The notes: generated by a model not told the origin, from the sequence alone. DNA of 45,480 nt from Candidatus Macondimonas diazotrophica (GCF_004684205.1 NZ_SRIO01000016.1:1-45480); one strand, 5' to 3'; counted from the first letter of the stretch, positions 23,192 through 33,870 are shown. Made by a program: numbers and translations.

Positions 23192-24495
23192 CAATCTCCG
23201 TGAGGTGGTGTTGTCGTCGGAGCCGGACGTCGACGCGGACGCCGTCGGCGCCTTTCCGGGGATGCCGAACCTTCGGCTCCACCCTGAACGGTCGTCTTGG
23301 GCGTGGACGGGGGTGGCACATCAGCCACATCGGGCAGCTGCTCCACCGGTATCTTGTGCCCGATGTAGTTTTCGATATCCGGTAAGGCGTAACAGTAATG
23401 CTCGCAGCACAAGGAAACGGCATCACCCTGAGCGCCGGCACGGGCGGTTCGGCCGATACGGTGCACGTAATCTTCGGCATCCTGCGGCAAATCGTAATTG
23501 ATCACGAGTCCCACATCAGCAATGTGCAGCCCCCGGGCGGCAACATCGGTCGCCACCAACACCTGCACACGGCCCTCGGTAAACGACTTCAGTAGTCCCA
23601 TTCGCTTACTCTGGGGCACATCCCCGCTCAGGCGACCCACAGACAGCCCGAGCGCGCGCAGGCGCTGATCGATTTTCTCCGATGCCCTGCGGGTGTTGAC
23701 GAAGATGATCGTTCGTTCGCCGCAATGTTCGGCCAGCAGCGCCCGCAACACGGAAAGCTTCTCGTCACTCGAAACATGATAAAGCCGCTCCCGTGCACCG
23801 GCCGCTGTCATCTGTTCGGATTGCGTGCGGACCAGCTGCGGATTGTTCATGTGCTCGTAGGCCAACTCGGTCACACGATGGGACAGCGTCGCCGAAAACA
23901 GCAGATTCAGGCGACGCGCCGGTGGCGGCAACCGGCGCATCAAGTACCGCACGTCACTGATGAAACCCAGATCGAACATTCGATCTGCCTCGTCCAGGAC
24001 GACCACCTCGATCGCCTTCAGGTCGAAAACACCCTGCTTCAGGTAGTCGATGAGTCGTCCTGGCGTCCCGACCAGCACATCCACGCCTTCTTGAAGCGCC
24101 TCGCGTTGCGCATGATAGCCGGTGCCGCCGTAGACCACGCCGAAATTCAACCCGGTCGCTTCTCCGAGCTGAACAGCATCACGATGAATCTGAACGGCCA
24201 ACTCGCGGGTGGGCGCCAGAATCAACGCGCGGGGCTGGGTTTGGCTGCGCTGGGGTGAAGCCGCATGGGTCAACAGTCGCTGCATCAGCGCCAACAGGAA
24301 GGCTGCCGTCTTTCCGGTGCCGGTCTGGGCCTGCCCGGCAACATCGTGTCCCGCCAAGGCCAGTGGCAACGTCGCTGCCTGAATCGGCGTGCACTGGGTA
24401 AAGCCCACCAGCGCGGTTCCTGCGAGCAGCGCGGGATGAAGCGCAAGTTCGGAGAAGGAAACCGGAATCCCGTCGGGAAAGGATGCCGCGGTCAT
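23191..24495 (-). CDS. rhlB: DEAD-box RNA helicase RhlB
   Basis: A 434-residue ATP-dependent RNA helicase. Q-motif FTQCTPIQA, Walker A AQTGTGKT (residues 56-63), PTRELA, TPGRLID, DEAD (168-171), SAT and the [10 protein letters not shown] motif VI are all present, followed by an arginine-rich tail ([13 protein letters not shown]) likely to bind RNA. RhlB in gammaproteobacteria is the degradosome helicase, and its divergent placement next to trxA-rho is the same as in E. coli, which is the basis for the RhlB call over RhlE. It is translationally coupled to cysQ downstream. Confidence 0.92.
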   Translation of the reverse strand: MTAASFPDGIPVSFSELALHPALLAGTALVGFTQCTPIQAATLPLALAGHDVAGQAQTGTGKTAAFLLALMQRLLTHAASPQRSQTQPRALILAPTRELAVQIHRDAVQLGEATGLNFGVVYGGTGYHAQREALQEGVDVLVGTPGRLIDYLKQGVFDLKAIEVVVLDEADRMFDLGFISDVRYLMRRLPPPARRLNLLFSATLSHRVTELAYEHMNNPQLVRTQSEQMTAAGARERLYHVSSDEKLSVLRALLAEHCGERTIIFVNTRRASEKIDQRLRALGLSVGRLSGDVPQSKRMGLLKSFTEGRVQVLVATDVAARGLHIADVGLVINYDLPQDAEDYVHRIGRTARAGAQGDAVSLCCEHYCYALPDIENYIGHKIPVEQLPDVADVPPPSTPKTTVQGGAEGSASPERRRRRPRRRPAPTTTPPHGD

Positions 24496-24718
24496 GTGGC
24501 AACTCCCGACAGGCCGAACGAGTGGATGGGAACAACAGCCCTATTGCATTTGAGGTCGGTCACTGGGTAAGCTAACTCCGAGCAGTAAAATTAACTTATC
24601 TATTCTGCCTCATCCGGTCAGGTCGAGTCACACCCGGCTTGGTTCCCGCCGACGCAGTCCTTGCGTTTCCGGCACGAGAATCCAATTTTTCCTTTAAGTT
24701 ATCGTGGAGGTATGTTTC

Positions 24719-25045
24719 GTGAGCGGTGTCATCACCCATGTCACGGATGACAATTTCGAGCGGGAAGTACTCCAATCCCAGGTCCCGGTACTGGTCGATT
24801 ACTGGGCCGAATGGTGTGGTCCCTGCAAAATGATCGCGCCCATCCTGGATGAAATTTCCGAAGAATATTCAGGTCGACTGAAGATCGCAAAACTCAATAT
24901 CGACGAAAACCCCCAGACGCCACCGAAGTATGGGATCCGAGGCATTCCAACATTGATGCTGTTCAAGGGCGGTAACGTGGAAGCCACCAAGGTAGGCGCA
25001 CTGTCGAAATCGCAGCTGACCACATTCTTGGACGGCCAACTCTGA
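24719..25045 (+). CDS. trxA: Thioredoxin TrxA
   Basis: A 108-residue thioredoxin with the redox motif WCGPC (C33, C36), an FEREVLQS N-terminus, [15 protein letters not shown] (cis-proline) and GALSKSQL, all typical. It reduces cytoplasmic disulfides, including those of peroxiredoxins such as the Bcp in this window. GTG at 24719 is chosen because GGAGG lies eight bases upstream and the length equals E. coli TrxA; the longer frame from 24704 is unsupported. Confidence 0.97.
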   Translation: MSGVITHVTDDNFEREVLQSQVPVLVDYWAEWCGPCKMIAPILDEISEEYSGRLKIAKLNIDENPQTPPKYGIRGIPTLMLFKGGNVEATKVGALSKSQLTTFLDGQL

Positions 25046-25262
25046 TCATCATGGACAATCCCACGGCGGAGCCCCCGATCCATGGAGGCTCCTGCCCAGA
25101 ATCACAAAGAACTTCCTCATAAATACGAAAAGCGCACGCCGCCGAAAGCCTAAAGCGGCGCCTGATCCAGGCTTGAACGATTCCGCCGGCACGCATGTGC
25201 GGCCGGTCCCGCCATCCATCCCAGATACACCTTCCAGCGCAGCCTTTTTTGAGTACAACCTC
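25046..25262 (+). promoter_or_regulatory. Leader region of rho
   Basis: The 217 bp between trxA and rho contain no convincing gene. GGAGCC and GGCTCC (near 25063-25090) can form a stem without a T-tract, and a C/T-rich stretch (25200-25250) with low G content precedes the start codon. In E. coli the rho leader mediates Rho-dependent autoregulation through a C-rich unstructured RNA; the same is plausible here but not demonstrable. The rho frame is open back to 25173, but that extension lacks homology. Confidence 0.4.
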
Positions 25263-26522
25263 ATGAATCTGACCGATTTAAAAAAAATGCCGGCCGCTGA
25301 GCTCGTTGCCCTGGCTCAGTCCATGAATATCGAGGGGACTGCACGGTCACGCAAACAGGACATCATCTTCTCCATTCTCAAGCACGCAGCCAAAAACGGC
25401 GACGAAATATTCGGCGACGGCGTGGTGGAGATCTTGCAGGATGGCTATGGTTTCCTGCGCTCGGGGGACAGCTCGTACCTAGCCGGACCGGATGACATCT
25501 ACGTCTCGCCCAGCCAGATCCGCCGCTTCAATCTGCGCACAGGTGATACCGTCACCGGGCGGATCCGCCCCCCCAAGGAAGGTGAGCGCTACTTCGCACT
25601 GCTGAAGGTCGACGAGATCAATTTCGAACGCCCGGAGGCGTCTCACCACAAGATCCTGTTCGAGAACCTCACGCCTTTGTTTGCCAAGGAAAACCTGAAT
25701 CTGGAGCAAGGCAATGGCAGCACCGAGGATCTGACGTCGCGCATCATCGACATGATCTCGCCCATCGGCAAAGGTCAACGCGGACTCGTCGTCTCCCCGC
25801 CCAAAGCGGGCAAGACCATGATGCTGCAAAACATCGCGCATAGCATTGCAGCCAACCATCCCGAATGCTATCTCATCGTCCTGCTCATCGATGAGCGTCC
25901 CGAGGAAGTCACCGAGATGAGTCGCTCGGTGCGTGGTGAGGTCATCGCTTCCACCTTCGACGAGCCGGCTACCCGCCATGTACAGGTTGCCGAGATGGTG
26001 ATCGAGAAAGCCAAGCGGTTGGTGGAACACAAGCGGGATGTGGTGATTCTGCTCGATTCCATTACCCGCCTGGCGCGTGCCTACAACACCGTGATTCCCT
26101 CGTCCGGGAAGGTGCTTACCGGGGGTGTGGACGCCAATGCACTGCATCGGCCCAAACGGTTCTTCGGCGCCGCCCGCAACATCGAAGAAGGCGGCTCGCT
26201 GACCATCATCGCCACGGCTCTGGTCGACACCGGCTCGCGCATGGACGATGTCATCTATGAAGAATTCAAGGGCACCGGGAACATGGAAATCCACCTGGAG
26301 CGCCGTATTGCGGAGAAACGCATCTTCCCCGCCATCAACATCAATCGCTCCGGGACGCGCCGTGAGGAGTTTCTCATCCAGCAGGAAGAGATGCAGAAAA
26401 TCTGGATTCTACGCAAACTCCTGCACTCAATGGATGAGTTGGCAGCAATCGAGTTCCTGCTGGATCGCATGAAGAACACGAAAACCAACAGCGAGTTCTT
26501 CGACACCATGAAACGAGGCTGA
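25263..26522 (+). CDS. rho: Transcription termination factor Rho
   Basis: A 419-residue hexameric RNA/DNA helicase, exactly the E. coli length. The N-terminal helical segment ([19 protein letters not shown]) precedes the RNA-binding cold-shock domain ([20 protein letters not shown]), the P-loop is [12 protein letters not shown], Walker B is [18 protein letters not shown], and [23 protein letters not shown] includes the Q- and R-loops. It terminates untranslated or toxic transcripts genome-wide. The ATG at 25263 is the family start. An O-methyltransferase gene follows after six bases. Confidence 0.98.
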   Translation: MNLTDLKKMPAAELVALAQSMNIEGTARSRKQDIIFSILKHAAKNGDEIFGDGVVEILQDGYGFLRSGDSSYLAGPDDIYVSPSQIRRFNLRTGDTVTGRIRPPKEGERYFALLKVDEINFERPEASHHKILFENLTPLFAKENLNLEQGNGSTEDLTSRIIDMISPIGKGQRGLVVSPPKAGKTMMLQNIAHSIAANHPECYLIVLLIDERPEEVTEMSRSVRGEVIASTFDEPATRHVQVAEMVIEKAKRLVEHKRDVVILLDSITRLARAYNTVIPSSGKVLTGGVDANALHRPKRFFGAARNIEEGGSLTIIATALVDTGSRMDDVIYEEFKGTGNMEIHLERRIAEKRIFPAININRSGTRREEFLIQQEEMQKIWILRKLLHSMDELAAIEFLLDRMKNTKTNSEFFDTMKRG

Positions 26523-26528
26523 TCACCG

Positions 26529-27194
26529 ATGAGCCGCAAAACACTTTCACTCGACGAACGCCTGAACAACTATCTGTTCGCCGCTGGGGTACGTGAACCC
26601 GAGCTGGCACGCACGTTGCGGGAAGAAACCGCGACACATCCCGAATCCAACATGCAAATTGCGCCCGAGCAGGGACAATTTCTGGATTTTCTGATTCGCA
26701 GCCTGGGTGTTCGGCGCGCCATCGAAGTGGGAACCTATACGGGTTATAGCGCGCTCATCACGGCACTGGCACTTCCGGCTGACGGCGAATTGATCGCCTG
26801 TGACATCAATGCCGAATGGACAGCCATCGCGCAGCGTTATTGGTCACAGGCCGGGGTGGCCAACCGCATTCAGTTGCATCTGCGCCCAGCTCAGGAAACC
26901 TTGCAGGCGCTGATCGATTCAGGCCAGTCGGGCAGCTTCGATTTCGCCTTTATCGACGCGGACAAGACGGCTTATCCCGCCTACTTCGAAGGCTGTCTGG
27001 AACTGCTGCGCCCGGGCGGCGTGATCGCGATTGACAATACGCTCTGGTCTGGGCAGGTCGCCGACCCGGCCGTAACCGACCCGGATACGGTTGCCCTGCG
27101 CGCATTCAACACCGCCCGCCGAAGTGACGAGCGCATCGATCTTTGCCTGCTTCCCTTGGCTGATGGATTGACTTTAGCGCGCAAGCGGGCCTGA
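26529..27194 (+). CDS. Class I SAM-dependent O-methyltransferase
   Basis: A 221-residue protein of the caffeoyl-CoA/catechol O-methyltransferase family (PF01596 type). Motif I is AIEVGTYTGYSAL, GELIACDINAEW binds SAM, SFDFAFIDADKTAYPAYFE holds the metal-binding aspartates, and GGVIAIDNTLWSGQV includes the D-N pair. The substrate is unknown for bacterial members. It starts six bases after the rho stop, so it is probably expressed from rho transcripts. Confidence 0.92.
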   Translation: MSRKTLSLDERLNNYLFAAGVREPELARTLREETATHPESNMQIAPEQGQFLDFLIRSLGVRRAIEVGTYTGYSALITALALPADGELIACDINAEWTAIAQRYWSQAGVANRIQLHLRPAQETLQALIDSGQSGSFDFAFIDADKTAYPAYFEGCLELLRPGGVIAIDNTLWSGQVADPAVTDPDTVALRAFNTARRSDERIDLCLLPLADGLTLARKRA

Positions 27195-27293
27195 AGGGTC
27201 ACGCCGAAGGCGACACGGCCCGTGCCGACACCGCAGCGGGTTTCGCCGTATTGGCGATCCTTGCGAATCGCCGATTGATCGCTGCGGCGGAAA

Positions 27294-27929
27294 TCAGAAT
27301 CCGAGTCGGGCGCCGATACGCCACTCGGAAATTTCCTGCCCGCGAAGGTCGCGCTCGTATTCACCGGCCATGAACGAAGCAGTCAGCCCCAAATTGGGCG
27401 TCAACTGATACAGCGCACCGAAGGAGTAGCTCAGTAATTCGGATGTCAGGTTGTTGCGGGTGTTATCCAGTGCATTCTGCAAAACACCGAACTCAAGGGA
27501 CAACGCCTGTTGAATACCCATGCGCAGGCCACCACCGAGCCCATAGCCGTGCCACCGTTCGGTATCGAACCATGCATCATAGCGATTGAGATACGACAGC
27601 TCACCGAATAAATCCAAGGAAACGCCGTCCAGCAGTGGCATTAAGCTGTACTGCCCCCCCACCCCGGCCGAAAGGGCATCAAGGGGAAGGTTGAATGAGC
27701 CAACCTGCTGCGGATAAGGGGCATGTTGATCGGTGCTCAGGAAAAGATGGTCCCCAAGCGGATGCAGGACTTTCGACTCAAAACGCGATCCGCTCAATCC
27801 GTCGAATCCGATATGGGCCTGATAGGCGCGCTCGAGAATCTCGCCGGACAGCAAACCGGCTTCCTCTGCCTGCCCTACACCCGTCATCATTCCAAGGGAG
27901 AGAATCGTCAAGCCGATTTCTTTTTTCAT
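27294..27929 (-). CDS. Outer-membrane beta-barrel protein, YfaZ-like
   Basis: A 211-residue protein with a signal peptide (MKKEIGLTILSLGMMTGVGQA, about 21 residues). The mature part alternates hydrophobic and polar residues in repeated strands (DALSAGVGGQYSLMPLLDGVSLDLFGELSYL, read in parts) and ends in phenylalanine (GARLGF), the usual signature of an outer-membrane barrel. The overall arrangement resembles the YfaZ family, of unknown function. AGGA lies upstream of the ATG at 27929. Confidence 0.72.
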   Translation of the reverse strand: MKKEIGLTILSLGMMTGVGQAEEAGLLSGEILERAYQAHIGFDGLSGSRFESKVLHPLGDHLFLSTDQHAPYPQQVGSFNLPLDALSAGVGGQYSLMPLLDGVSLDLFGELSYLNRYDAWFDTERWHGYGLGGGLRMGIQQALSLEFGVLQNALDNTRNNLTSELLSYSFGALYQLTPNLGLTASFMAGEYERDLRGQEISEWRIGARLGF

Positions 27930-28174
27930 CAAAGCATCCTACCGTTCGCACCCTGACCATCCATATCGGTCAACGCGGGCCTTACCGCGCCGCCCGGAGT
28001 TTACCCACCTGCGCACTGCAGGAAAACCTGTCTGCGAAAAGACACTGTGGTGGCGGCTTCGCGGCCATGCTCATGGCATTGCGGCGGCCGATGAAAAAGT
28101 GGACCGTGGCCACGTTGCTGCGTGAACGTTTTCCGATCCTGCACGCCTACCCACCGCTGACGGGAACTGGTTAT

Positions 28175-28462
28175 CTACCGGCTGCTGCCGCGATCAGCAT
28201 GGCCAAGCGAACGGGTCGGATCAATGCGATCGCGCAAGCACTGCTTGATCTCCTTGGCTTCCGGAAACCGCCCCTCACGCGATCGGGACCACAATAGCTC
28301 ATCCCCCAGCCGGATCTCGAATATGCCACCGGTCCCGGGCCGCAACGCGACTTCGGACAAATCATCACCAAACGTCATGAGCAACTCTTGCGCCAACCAT
28401 GCGGCACGCAATAGCCACTGGCATTGCGAACAGTAGGTGATACTCACGCGAGTGCTTTCCAT
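28175..28462 (-). CDS. SelW/Rdx family redox protein (Cys form)
   Basis: A 95-residue thioredoxin-like-fold protein of the SelT/SelW/SelH (Rdx) family. The redox motif is YCSQCQW (C-x-x-C, with cysteine rather than selenocysteine), followed by LLRAAWLAQELL, and LRPGTGGIFEIRLGDELLWSR is the conserved core. The role is thought to be thiol redox control. GGGAG precedes the ATG at 28462. Confidence 0.88.
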   Translation of the reverse strand: MESTRVSITYCSQCQWLLRAAWLAQELLMTFGDDLSEVALRPGTGGIFEIRLGDELLWSRSREGRFPEAKEIKQCLRDRIDPTRSLGHADRGSSR

Positions 28463-29368
28463 CCGCCGATCTCCCGCGCACATCCGGCCGTTCGCGACGG
28501 TGCCCCGAACGCCCGCGCGCTTCTACTCATGTTCATTATATTGAAAAGCGTGGATCTGTCCCGCCCCAAACCCAACGCCAGTGCCCCAAAAGTGAGCACT
28601 TGTCATGCCATGGAACGGGGCGGCGGTGTGCCGCCATGACGCTGACACCATCCCCATGGGCCTTTGATTCGGCAGTGACGAGCCGGATCATGCCCGAGGC
28701 GAGGTGCGGACAAAACAACCGCTGAATTTCCACCACTCACCGGGCAAGGATCCATCGTTGCCTTGCTGCACCATGATGGCGATGAAATCGGGAAGGTGAA
28801 TTCTGCCTGGGCGACCATGGCGCAACCGGCTTCGCTCGACAGGCAGCCGCCGGCTTTGTAGGCAGAAGTTCACGAGCCCTACTGAATCGCCTTGACCGCC
28901 GCAAACAGGCAGGCCGTCTGCCAAATTGGTCAACGGTGTTTCGCCGCCCCACGCCCTGGATCGTTCTGATGGCTCTGCATCACGGCGCGCCGCCGTATGG
29001 CGCTCCATCGCCATGACCGGCACTCGAGTGTTGCTGAACTGAACTTTCGGCTGGACGCAAACGTCAACCTGGAATACGCGCTATCGTGCGGACCGATCCC
29101 GATCAACGCTGACTCGTGATACCCATATCGACGCAGGGCATCGGAAAGCTGTCGCCACGGCTTGACGCGCGGTCTTGATAGCACGCCAGATGGACGCGCC
29201 TTGCATGCCGCATTCTGACCAGAGGGCCGATTCGCGGGGCGTCCATTCGTACGCGCCTGCAAGGACAGATCTGATGCCCGAGCGGACAACGTTCATGGCG
29301 GATACAACACGTGATGCACGCATTCGGATAGGCTATCGGAAACGAGTGGCCATCTCGCAGGAGAGACC
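28463..29368. other. 906-bp stretch without a convincing gene
   Basis: I find no ORF with a ribosome site, recognisable domain or coherent composition here. Short overlapping frames on both strands (for instance 28688-29023 and 28930-29289, minus) show arginine/serine-rich shadow composition. A GGCGG/CCGCC inverted repeat near 28620-28640 is the only structure I noticed. It may hold decayed genes or an unrecognised RNA. Confidence 0.5.
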
Positions 29369-30304
29369 GTGAAATCCTTGTGCATCGGCGTCTTGGGCGG
29401 TTCTGGTTTCGTCGGCCATCATTTGCTTCCGCATCTGCATGATCAAGGGCACCACCTCCGAGTGTTCACTCGCTGGCCAGAGCGGCATCGCGACCTGCGG
29501 GTACTGCCCGGTCTGGAACTGCGCGCCGTCGATGTCCACGATGAAGCAGCCCTCACCGAGGCGCTGAGAGGATGCCAGGCCGCCGTCAATCTGGTGGGTA
29601 TTCTCAACGAAACCGGCCATACCCACCGGACATTTCGCCACGTGCACGTCGACTTGCCGGCAAAACTCGCCCGCGCCAGCAGGCGGGCCGGGGCGACACG
29701 GATCATCCACCTCAGCGCCGCCGGTGCCGATCCCAATCATGGCGCCAGTATGTACCTGCGAACCAAAGGCGAAGGTGAACAGCAGCTGCATATCAACGGC
29801 GGCGATCGCTTGGACATTACCATTCTGCGTCCTTCGGTGATATTCGGTCCCGGGGATCTGTTTTTGAATCGCTTCGCTCAACTCTTGAAATGGGCACCGG
29901 GCATCTTTCCCCTGCCATGCCCGTGGGCGCGCATGCAACCGGTCTTTGTCGGAGATGTCGTCCTGGCGTTGGCCGCATGCCTGGATCGCCCCGACACCAT
30001 TGGGCAGCGCTATTGCCTGGGTGGCCCCCATGTCCATACGCTGATCGAGCTGGTCCGCCAGACGGCGGAGACGGCCAGGATCCGGCGCGTGGTCGTCCCG
30101 CTACCCGACATGATTTCGCGTTTGCAGGCCGCCATCATGGCGTATTTACCCGGCAAACCGTTTTCCATGGACAACTATCACTCGACCCAAATCGACAATG
30201 TCTGCCCGACGAATGCATTAACGACCGTCTTTGCCCTTGCGCCGCGTAGCGTAGCGGCAATGTTGCCCACCTATCTCCCAATGCGCGGGTCACCGCGACC
30301 ATGA
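29369..30304 (+). CDS. NDUFA9-like NAD(P)-binding epimerase/dehydrogenase-type protein
   Basis: A 311-residue atypical SDR with the extended Rossmann motif [36 protein letters not shown] (Y and K of the active-site motif) and [17 protein letters not shown]. This set is typical of the family related to the complex I subunit NDUFA9 and to ubiquinone-synthesis helper proteins. The specific substrate is unknown. GTG start with AGGAG upstream. It overlaps the CCA-adding enzyme gene by four bases, so the two are coupled. Confidence 0.87.
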   Translation: MKSLCIGVLGGSGFVGHHLLPHLHDQGHHLRVFTRWPERHRDLRVLPGLELRAVDVHDEAALTEALRGCQAAVNLVGILNETGHTHRTFRHVHVDLPAKLARASRRAGATRIIHLSAAGADPNHGASMYLRTKGEGEQQLHINGGDRLDITILRPSVIFGPGDLFLNRFAQLLKWAPGIFPLPCPWARMQPVFVGDVVLALAACLDRPDTIGQRYCLGGPHVHTLIELVRQTAETARIRRVVVPLPDMISRLQAAIMAYLPGKPFSMDNYHSTQIDNVCPTNALTTVFALAPRSVAAMLPTYLPMRGSPRP

Positions 30305-31458
30305 ATCGTTCCAAAACAGAAACCCTGCAAACCTATCTCGTCGGGGGCGCCGTCCGCGATGAGCTGCTCAGCCTGCCCGTGCGGGAGCGCGATCACGTCG
30401 TGATTGGCGCCACCCCAGAGCAAATGCGCGCCCACGGCTTCCGCCAGGTCGGCCGCGACTTCCCGGTGTTCCTTCATCCGCGTACGGGTGAGGAATACGC
30501 ACTTGCGCGCACCGAACGCAAAAGCGGCCCTGGACATCGGGGGTTCGTGGTCCACGCCGATCCCGACGTCGATCTGGAAGAAGACTTGCGCCGGAGAGAC
30601 CTCACCATCAATGCCATGGCGCGCGCCGCCGACGGCACGCTGATCGATCCCTACGGAGGACAACGTGATCTGGCCGCACGACGGTTGCAGCATGTCTCAC
30701 CGGCCTTTGTCGAGGACCCACTGCGAATCCTGCGTGTCGCCCGATTCGCAAGCCGCCTCGCCCCACTGGGCTTTTCGGTAGCGCCGGAAACACTCGCGCT
30801 GATGCGCCAGATGGTCGAACAGGGAATGCTCGCCGAGTTGACCGCCGAACGGGTCTGGCGGGAGTGGGAAAAGGCCTTGGAACAACCCGTCCCTGGCGTG
30901 TTCTTTACGGTCCTGCACGCCTGTGGTGCCCATCAGATGCTCTGGCCCGAGCTTCCCTGGCCCGACCGGGATCCACCGGTTTGGCGTACGTTTCTCGATG
31001 ACTTGGCATTACGCGAATCACGCCCTCGATTACGGTATGCCGGCCTCTGGCTCGCCGCCGCTGTCGTCCCGACTGCGCACGCCGCGGTCGCCCGGCGCTA
31101 CCGGATTCCGGTTCGCTTCGCCGATCTGGCCAATCTCGCCCTGGGTCCCGGTGCATCCCCACCTGCAGGAACAGACGCCGAAACATGGCTGGGCTTTCTG
31201 GAAGACACCGACGCCCTGCGCCGGCCAGCGCGATTCCTGGAATTCCTCGACTTGCTGGCCGAATGGGAACATTTTTCGCAGGCCCGATCTCCAAGCGCGG
31301 CCTGCCTGCGGCGCGTGTTTCAGCAGGTGAACACGGTATCCAGTGATGCCCTGCGCCAGGCCGGGCACAGCGGATGGGCCCTCGGCCAGGAAATTCGCAA
31401 CGCCCGCCGACGGGTGATTCAGGATGTGCTCTGGGAACGTCAGAATCAGCCTGACTGA
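30301..31458 (+). CDS. cca: CCA-adding tRNA nucleotidyltransferase without HD domain
   Basis: A 385-residue class II nucleotidyltransferase that adds or repairs the 3'-CCA of tRNA. It begins with [12 protein letters not shown], then [57 protein letters not shown] and [14 protein letters not shown], all close to E. coli Cca. Two oddities: the metal-binding D-x-D reads E29-R-D31, and the HD phosphohydrolase motif (HDLGKG in E. coli) is absent, so this is the type without the phosphatase domain. The start overlaps the stop of the preceding gene (ATGA). Confidence 0.94.
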   Translation: MNRSKTETLQTYLVGGAVRDELLSLPVRERDHVVIGATPEQMRAHGFRQVGRDFPVFLHPRTGEEYALARTERKSGPGHRGFVVHADPDVDLEEDLRRRDLTINAMARAADGTLIDPYGGQRDLAARRLQHVSPAFVEDPLRILRVARFASRLAPLGFSVAPETLALMRQMVEQGMLAELTAERVWREWEKALEQPVPGVFFTVLHACGAHQMLWPELPWPDRDPPVWRTFLDDLALRESRPRLRYAGLWLAAAVVPTAHAAVARRYRIPVRFADLANLALGPGASPPAGTDAETWLGFLEDTDALRRPARFLEFLDLLAEWEHFSQARSPSAACLRRVFQQVNTVSSDALRQAGHSGWALGQEIRNARRRVIQDVLWERQNQPD

Positions 31459-31541
31459 CCGCCCTTGCCGTCGTGCGGAATAGTCGACCCCGTGCCTCGC
31501 ACGTCATAATGACGCCGTTTTTCCCGCAGGAGCCAACCTGG

Positions 31542-32330
31542 ATGTCTGCCTACCTCGCCGCGCTCGTTCTGGGCATTATCGAAGGGCTAACCGAGTTCCT
31601 TCCCGTATCCAGCACCGGCCATCTGATTCTCGCTGCTGAATGGATGGGCGTACATGACGAGAAGGGCAAGCTCTTCGAGGTCGTCATTCAGTTGGGCGCC
31701 ATCCTGGCCATCTGCTGGGAATATCGCGCGCGACTGGGCGGCGTCGTGGGTGGTCTTTCGAGCGATGCCCAGGCGCGGCGCTTTGCCACCAACGTGATGA
31801 TCGCCTTTCTGCCCGCCGCCGTGCTGGGCGCGCTCTTCATCGGCCCCATCAAGTCCGTGCTTTTTCAAACCCCCATCGTCGCATCAGCCTGGATTCTCGG
31901 CGGTATTTTCATCCTGTGGACTGAACGGCGGATGCATGAAGTGCACGTTCATGAGGTGGAGGACCTGCGCCCGGTGGACGCGCTGAAAGTGGGCCTGGCC
32001 CAGACCTTGGCGCTGATTCCCGGCGTCTCCCGTTCCGGCGCCACGATCATTGGCGGGCTATGGTTCGGCCTCTCGCGCCGTGCCGCGACGGAATTTTCCT
32101 TTTTTTTGGCGATCCCGACCATGTTCGCCGCCGCTTCCTACGACCTCTACAAACATGGCGCCCTGCTGACTGTCGAGGATATTGGGCCATTCGCGGTGGG
32201 ATTCGCCGCAGCCTTTGCCAGCGCTTTCATTGCCGTCCGTGCCTTGCTGCGCTACATCCAGCGCCATGATTTCAGTGTGTTCGCCTGGTACCGAATCGTC
32301 TTCGGAATCCTGATCCTCGCCGTCGGCTGA
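31542..32330 (+). CDS. uppP: Undecaprenyl-diphosphatase UppP
   Basis: A 262-residue polytopic inner-membrane enzyme that dephosphorylates undecaprenyl diphosphate, recycling the lipid carrier for peptidoglycan and other glycans. The two active-site blocks are EGLTEFLPVSSTGHL near the N-terminus and LIPGVSRSGATIIGG. The start at 31542 has CAGGAG upstream and begins directly with the first helix; an open frame from 31473 is not needed. It lies 83 bp after cca on the same strand. Confidence 0.96.
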   Translation: MSAYLAALVLGIIEGLTEFLPVSSTGHLILAAEWMGVHDEKGKLFEVVIQLGAILAICWEYRARLGGVVGGLSSDAQARRFATNVMIAFLPAAVLGALFIGPIKSVLFQTPIVASAWILGGIFILWTERRMHEVHVHEVEDLRPVDALKVGLAQTLALIPGVSRSGATIIGGLWFGLSRRAATEFSFFLAIPTMFAAASYDLYKHGALLTVEDIGPFAVGFAAAFASAFIAVRALLRYIQRHDFSVFAWYRIVFGILILAVG

Positions 32331-32690
32331 CTGCCTCTGCGCCCGGCCCCGATCAGCGCTTGAAACCTGTCGCATCATCCCCCGCCGTCCTGTACAGACA
32401 CTGACGAGCTCGCCCATCTCGTCTCGATCCCAAAGGACGATGGGCCACGCTTGTCTCAGATCGCGATATCGCTTCCGGATATGTGGGCATGCTCGCCGGT
32501 ATTGGACATAATGGTTGCCTCCTCCGATACCGTTGCCATCCTGTCCACAATGGCCTGACTGGCGATCAGAACGAAAGCGGCGATCCGGGGCGCCCGGTCG
32601 CCCCCGCGACACATTACCGCCGCATCATCCCGATGCGCCGTGGTGCGCTGTACGCCGAATCCGACACCGTCCGAGGCATTGGAGATCGTC
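32331..32690. other. 360-bp intergenic region, no convincing gene
   Basis: Between uppP and the cytochrome gene. A minus-strand frame 32456-32740 contains several start codons and one with a GGAGG upstream, encoding a 15-residue peptide ending at 32456, but it lacks homology. I see no terminator after uppP. Confidence 0.4.
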
Positions 32691-33182
32691 ATGACGCCAA
32701 GATCGTGGTTTGCCTGCGCAGCAGCAACTGTCATGGGCATCGTAACCCCCGCTGGAGCAGCACCGCCTGCCGCATCAGCGCACCATTCAATGGCCGGCCT
32801 TCATGCGGATACACGGATCTCGCTGCCGGTCAGGCCGGCCCTAGCGCGGCATCAGAAACAGAACATGCGCGAACACCTCGAAGCCGTCCAGGCGATCGTC
32901 GCAGGCCTGGCCACCGGCGATTTCACAGCCATCGAAACAGCCACCCAATGCGAGCACATGGGCGCGGACGCGCCGGGATTCGCCGAGCGCGCGATTGCCT
33001 TTCACAAATCGGCCGATGAAATCGCCGCAGCAGCGCGCCGAAAGGACATCCAGGATGTCACCGCCAACCTGAGCCGTACATTGGTTCAATGCGTCGGCTG
33101 CCATGCGACCTACAGGCAGGACATCATCGGCAAACGCAGCCACGATCGTCTTGTCGAGCCGTTCATCGGCAGCCATCACTAG
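32691..33182 (+). CDS. Exported monohaem cytochrome c, C-terminal haem motif
   Basis: A 163-residue protein with a signal peptide (about residues 1-25). A histidine- and methionine-containing linker (SAHHSMAG) is followed by a helical region and the haem motif CVGCH (C134, C137, H138) near the C-terminus, as in class II cytochromes. The sequence RPALARHQKQNMREHLEAVQAIV could form the first helix of the bundle. It differs from the other cytochromes in the window and stands alone. The ATG at 32691 has GGAG six bases upstream. Confidence 0.82.
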   Translation: MTPRSWFACAAATVMGIVTPAGAAPPAASAHHSMAGLHADTRISLPVRPALARHQKQNMREHLEAVQAIVAGLATGDFTAIETATQCEHMGADAPGFAERAIAFHKSADEIAAAARRKDIQDVTANLSRTLVQCVGCHATYRQDIIGKRSHDRLVEPFIGSHH

Positions 33183-33837
33183 ATCCGAATGACGCTTCGA
33201 CGCGGGTCGATAGGCGGCAAATCCCCAAATCATGCTGGGGCACCCAGCCACCTCGCATCAATCCCCTGCTTGCGCCGCGACCAGCGATGCCGACCGTCAA
33301 TGACGGGCACGACGCCCTTCGAGCTGCGACTGCACGATCATCGCCCATCATGGCCCCGATTTCAGCCCATCCGGCACGTCAATGGTGCGCCGAGCATTCG
33401 ACGGACGTGGATTCCTGCCGGTACCAACCCGATCAGCCCACTACTTGCCTGTGTTGTTCAATATGGTACCGGCATGCCTCGCTTATGCAGCCGAAATCAG
33501 CCCCAGACTCGGGGCCCTTCACCTTGCGCCCAGACCCGAATCCCCCTCTTGGCTCACGGCTCACCTCCTCGCGCATAGCCGCGAAAACCAGGAACCACAT
33601 GGCCGCATCCTCCGAGTGCGGTGAGGCACAACAGCATCCGTATCTTTACCTGCGGCCGTTGCTCCCTCCGCAAGTAGGCGGATCCGCTGGATGCGCCTCC
33701 ACTGGCCTTCGGGTGCAATGAGACTGCAATGCTGAATGACCATTCGATCGACTTGGACTGTTGGAAACGGTGGGACCGAAAACGGCAAGACGCCCGACCC
33801 GATATATGACTGCTTGGAGTCAATCTCTGACATCGCG

Positions 33838-33866
33838 TTGTTCTTTTAGTATTTCTTTGGTATTAA
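33838..33866 (+). promoter_or_regulatory. Possible promoter in AT-rich region
   Basis: TTGTTC (33838-33843) and TATTAA (33861-33866) are separated by 17 bases. Transcription would start at about 33873, inside the inverted repeat that follows, and run toward the small ORF at 33923. Confidence 0.4.
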
Positions 33867-33870
33867 TCAC

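Noticed and set aside
25173-25262. In-frame N-terminal extension of Rho
   Set aside because: No homology to Rho, and the start at 25263 gives the exact family length.
32456-32740. Minus-strand frame of 94 residues between uppP and the cytochrome gene
   Set aside because: Overlaps the cytochrome signal peptide region, has no domain, and only its last 15 codons follow a ribosome-like site.
33189-33833. Several overlapping frames of 80-210 residues on both strands
   Set aside because: Arg/Pro/Ser-rich shadows without ribosome sites or recognisable motifs; none is better than the others.
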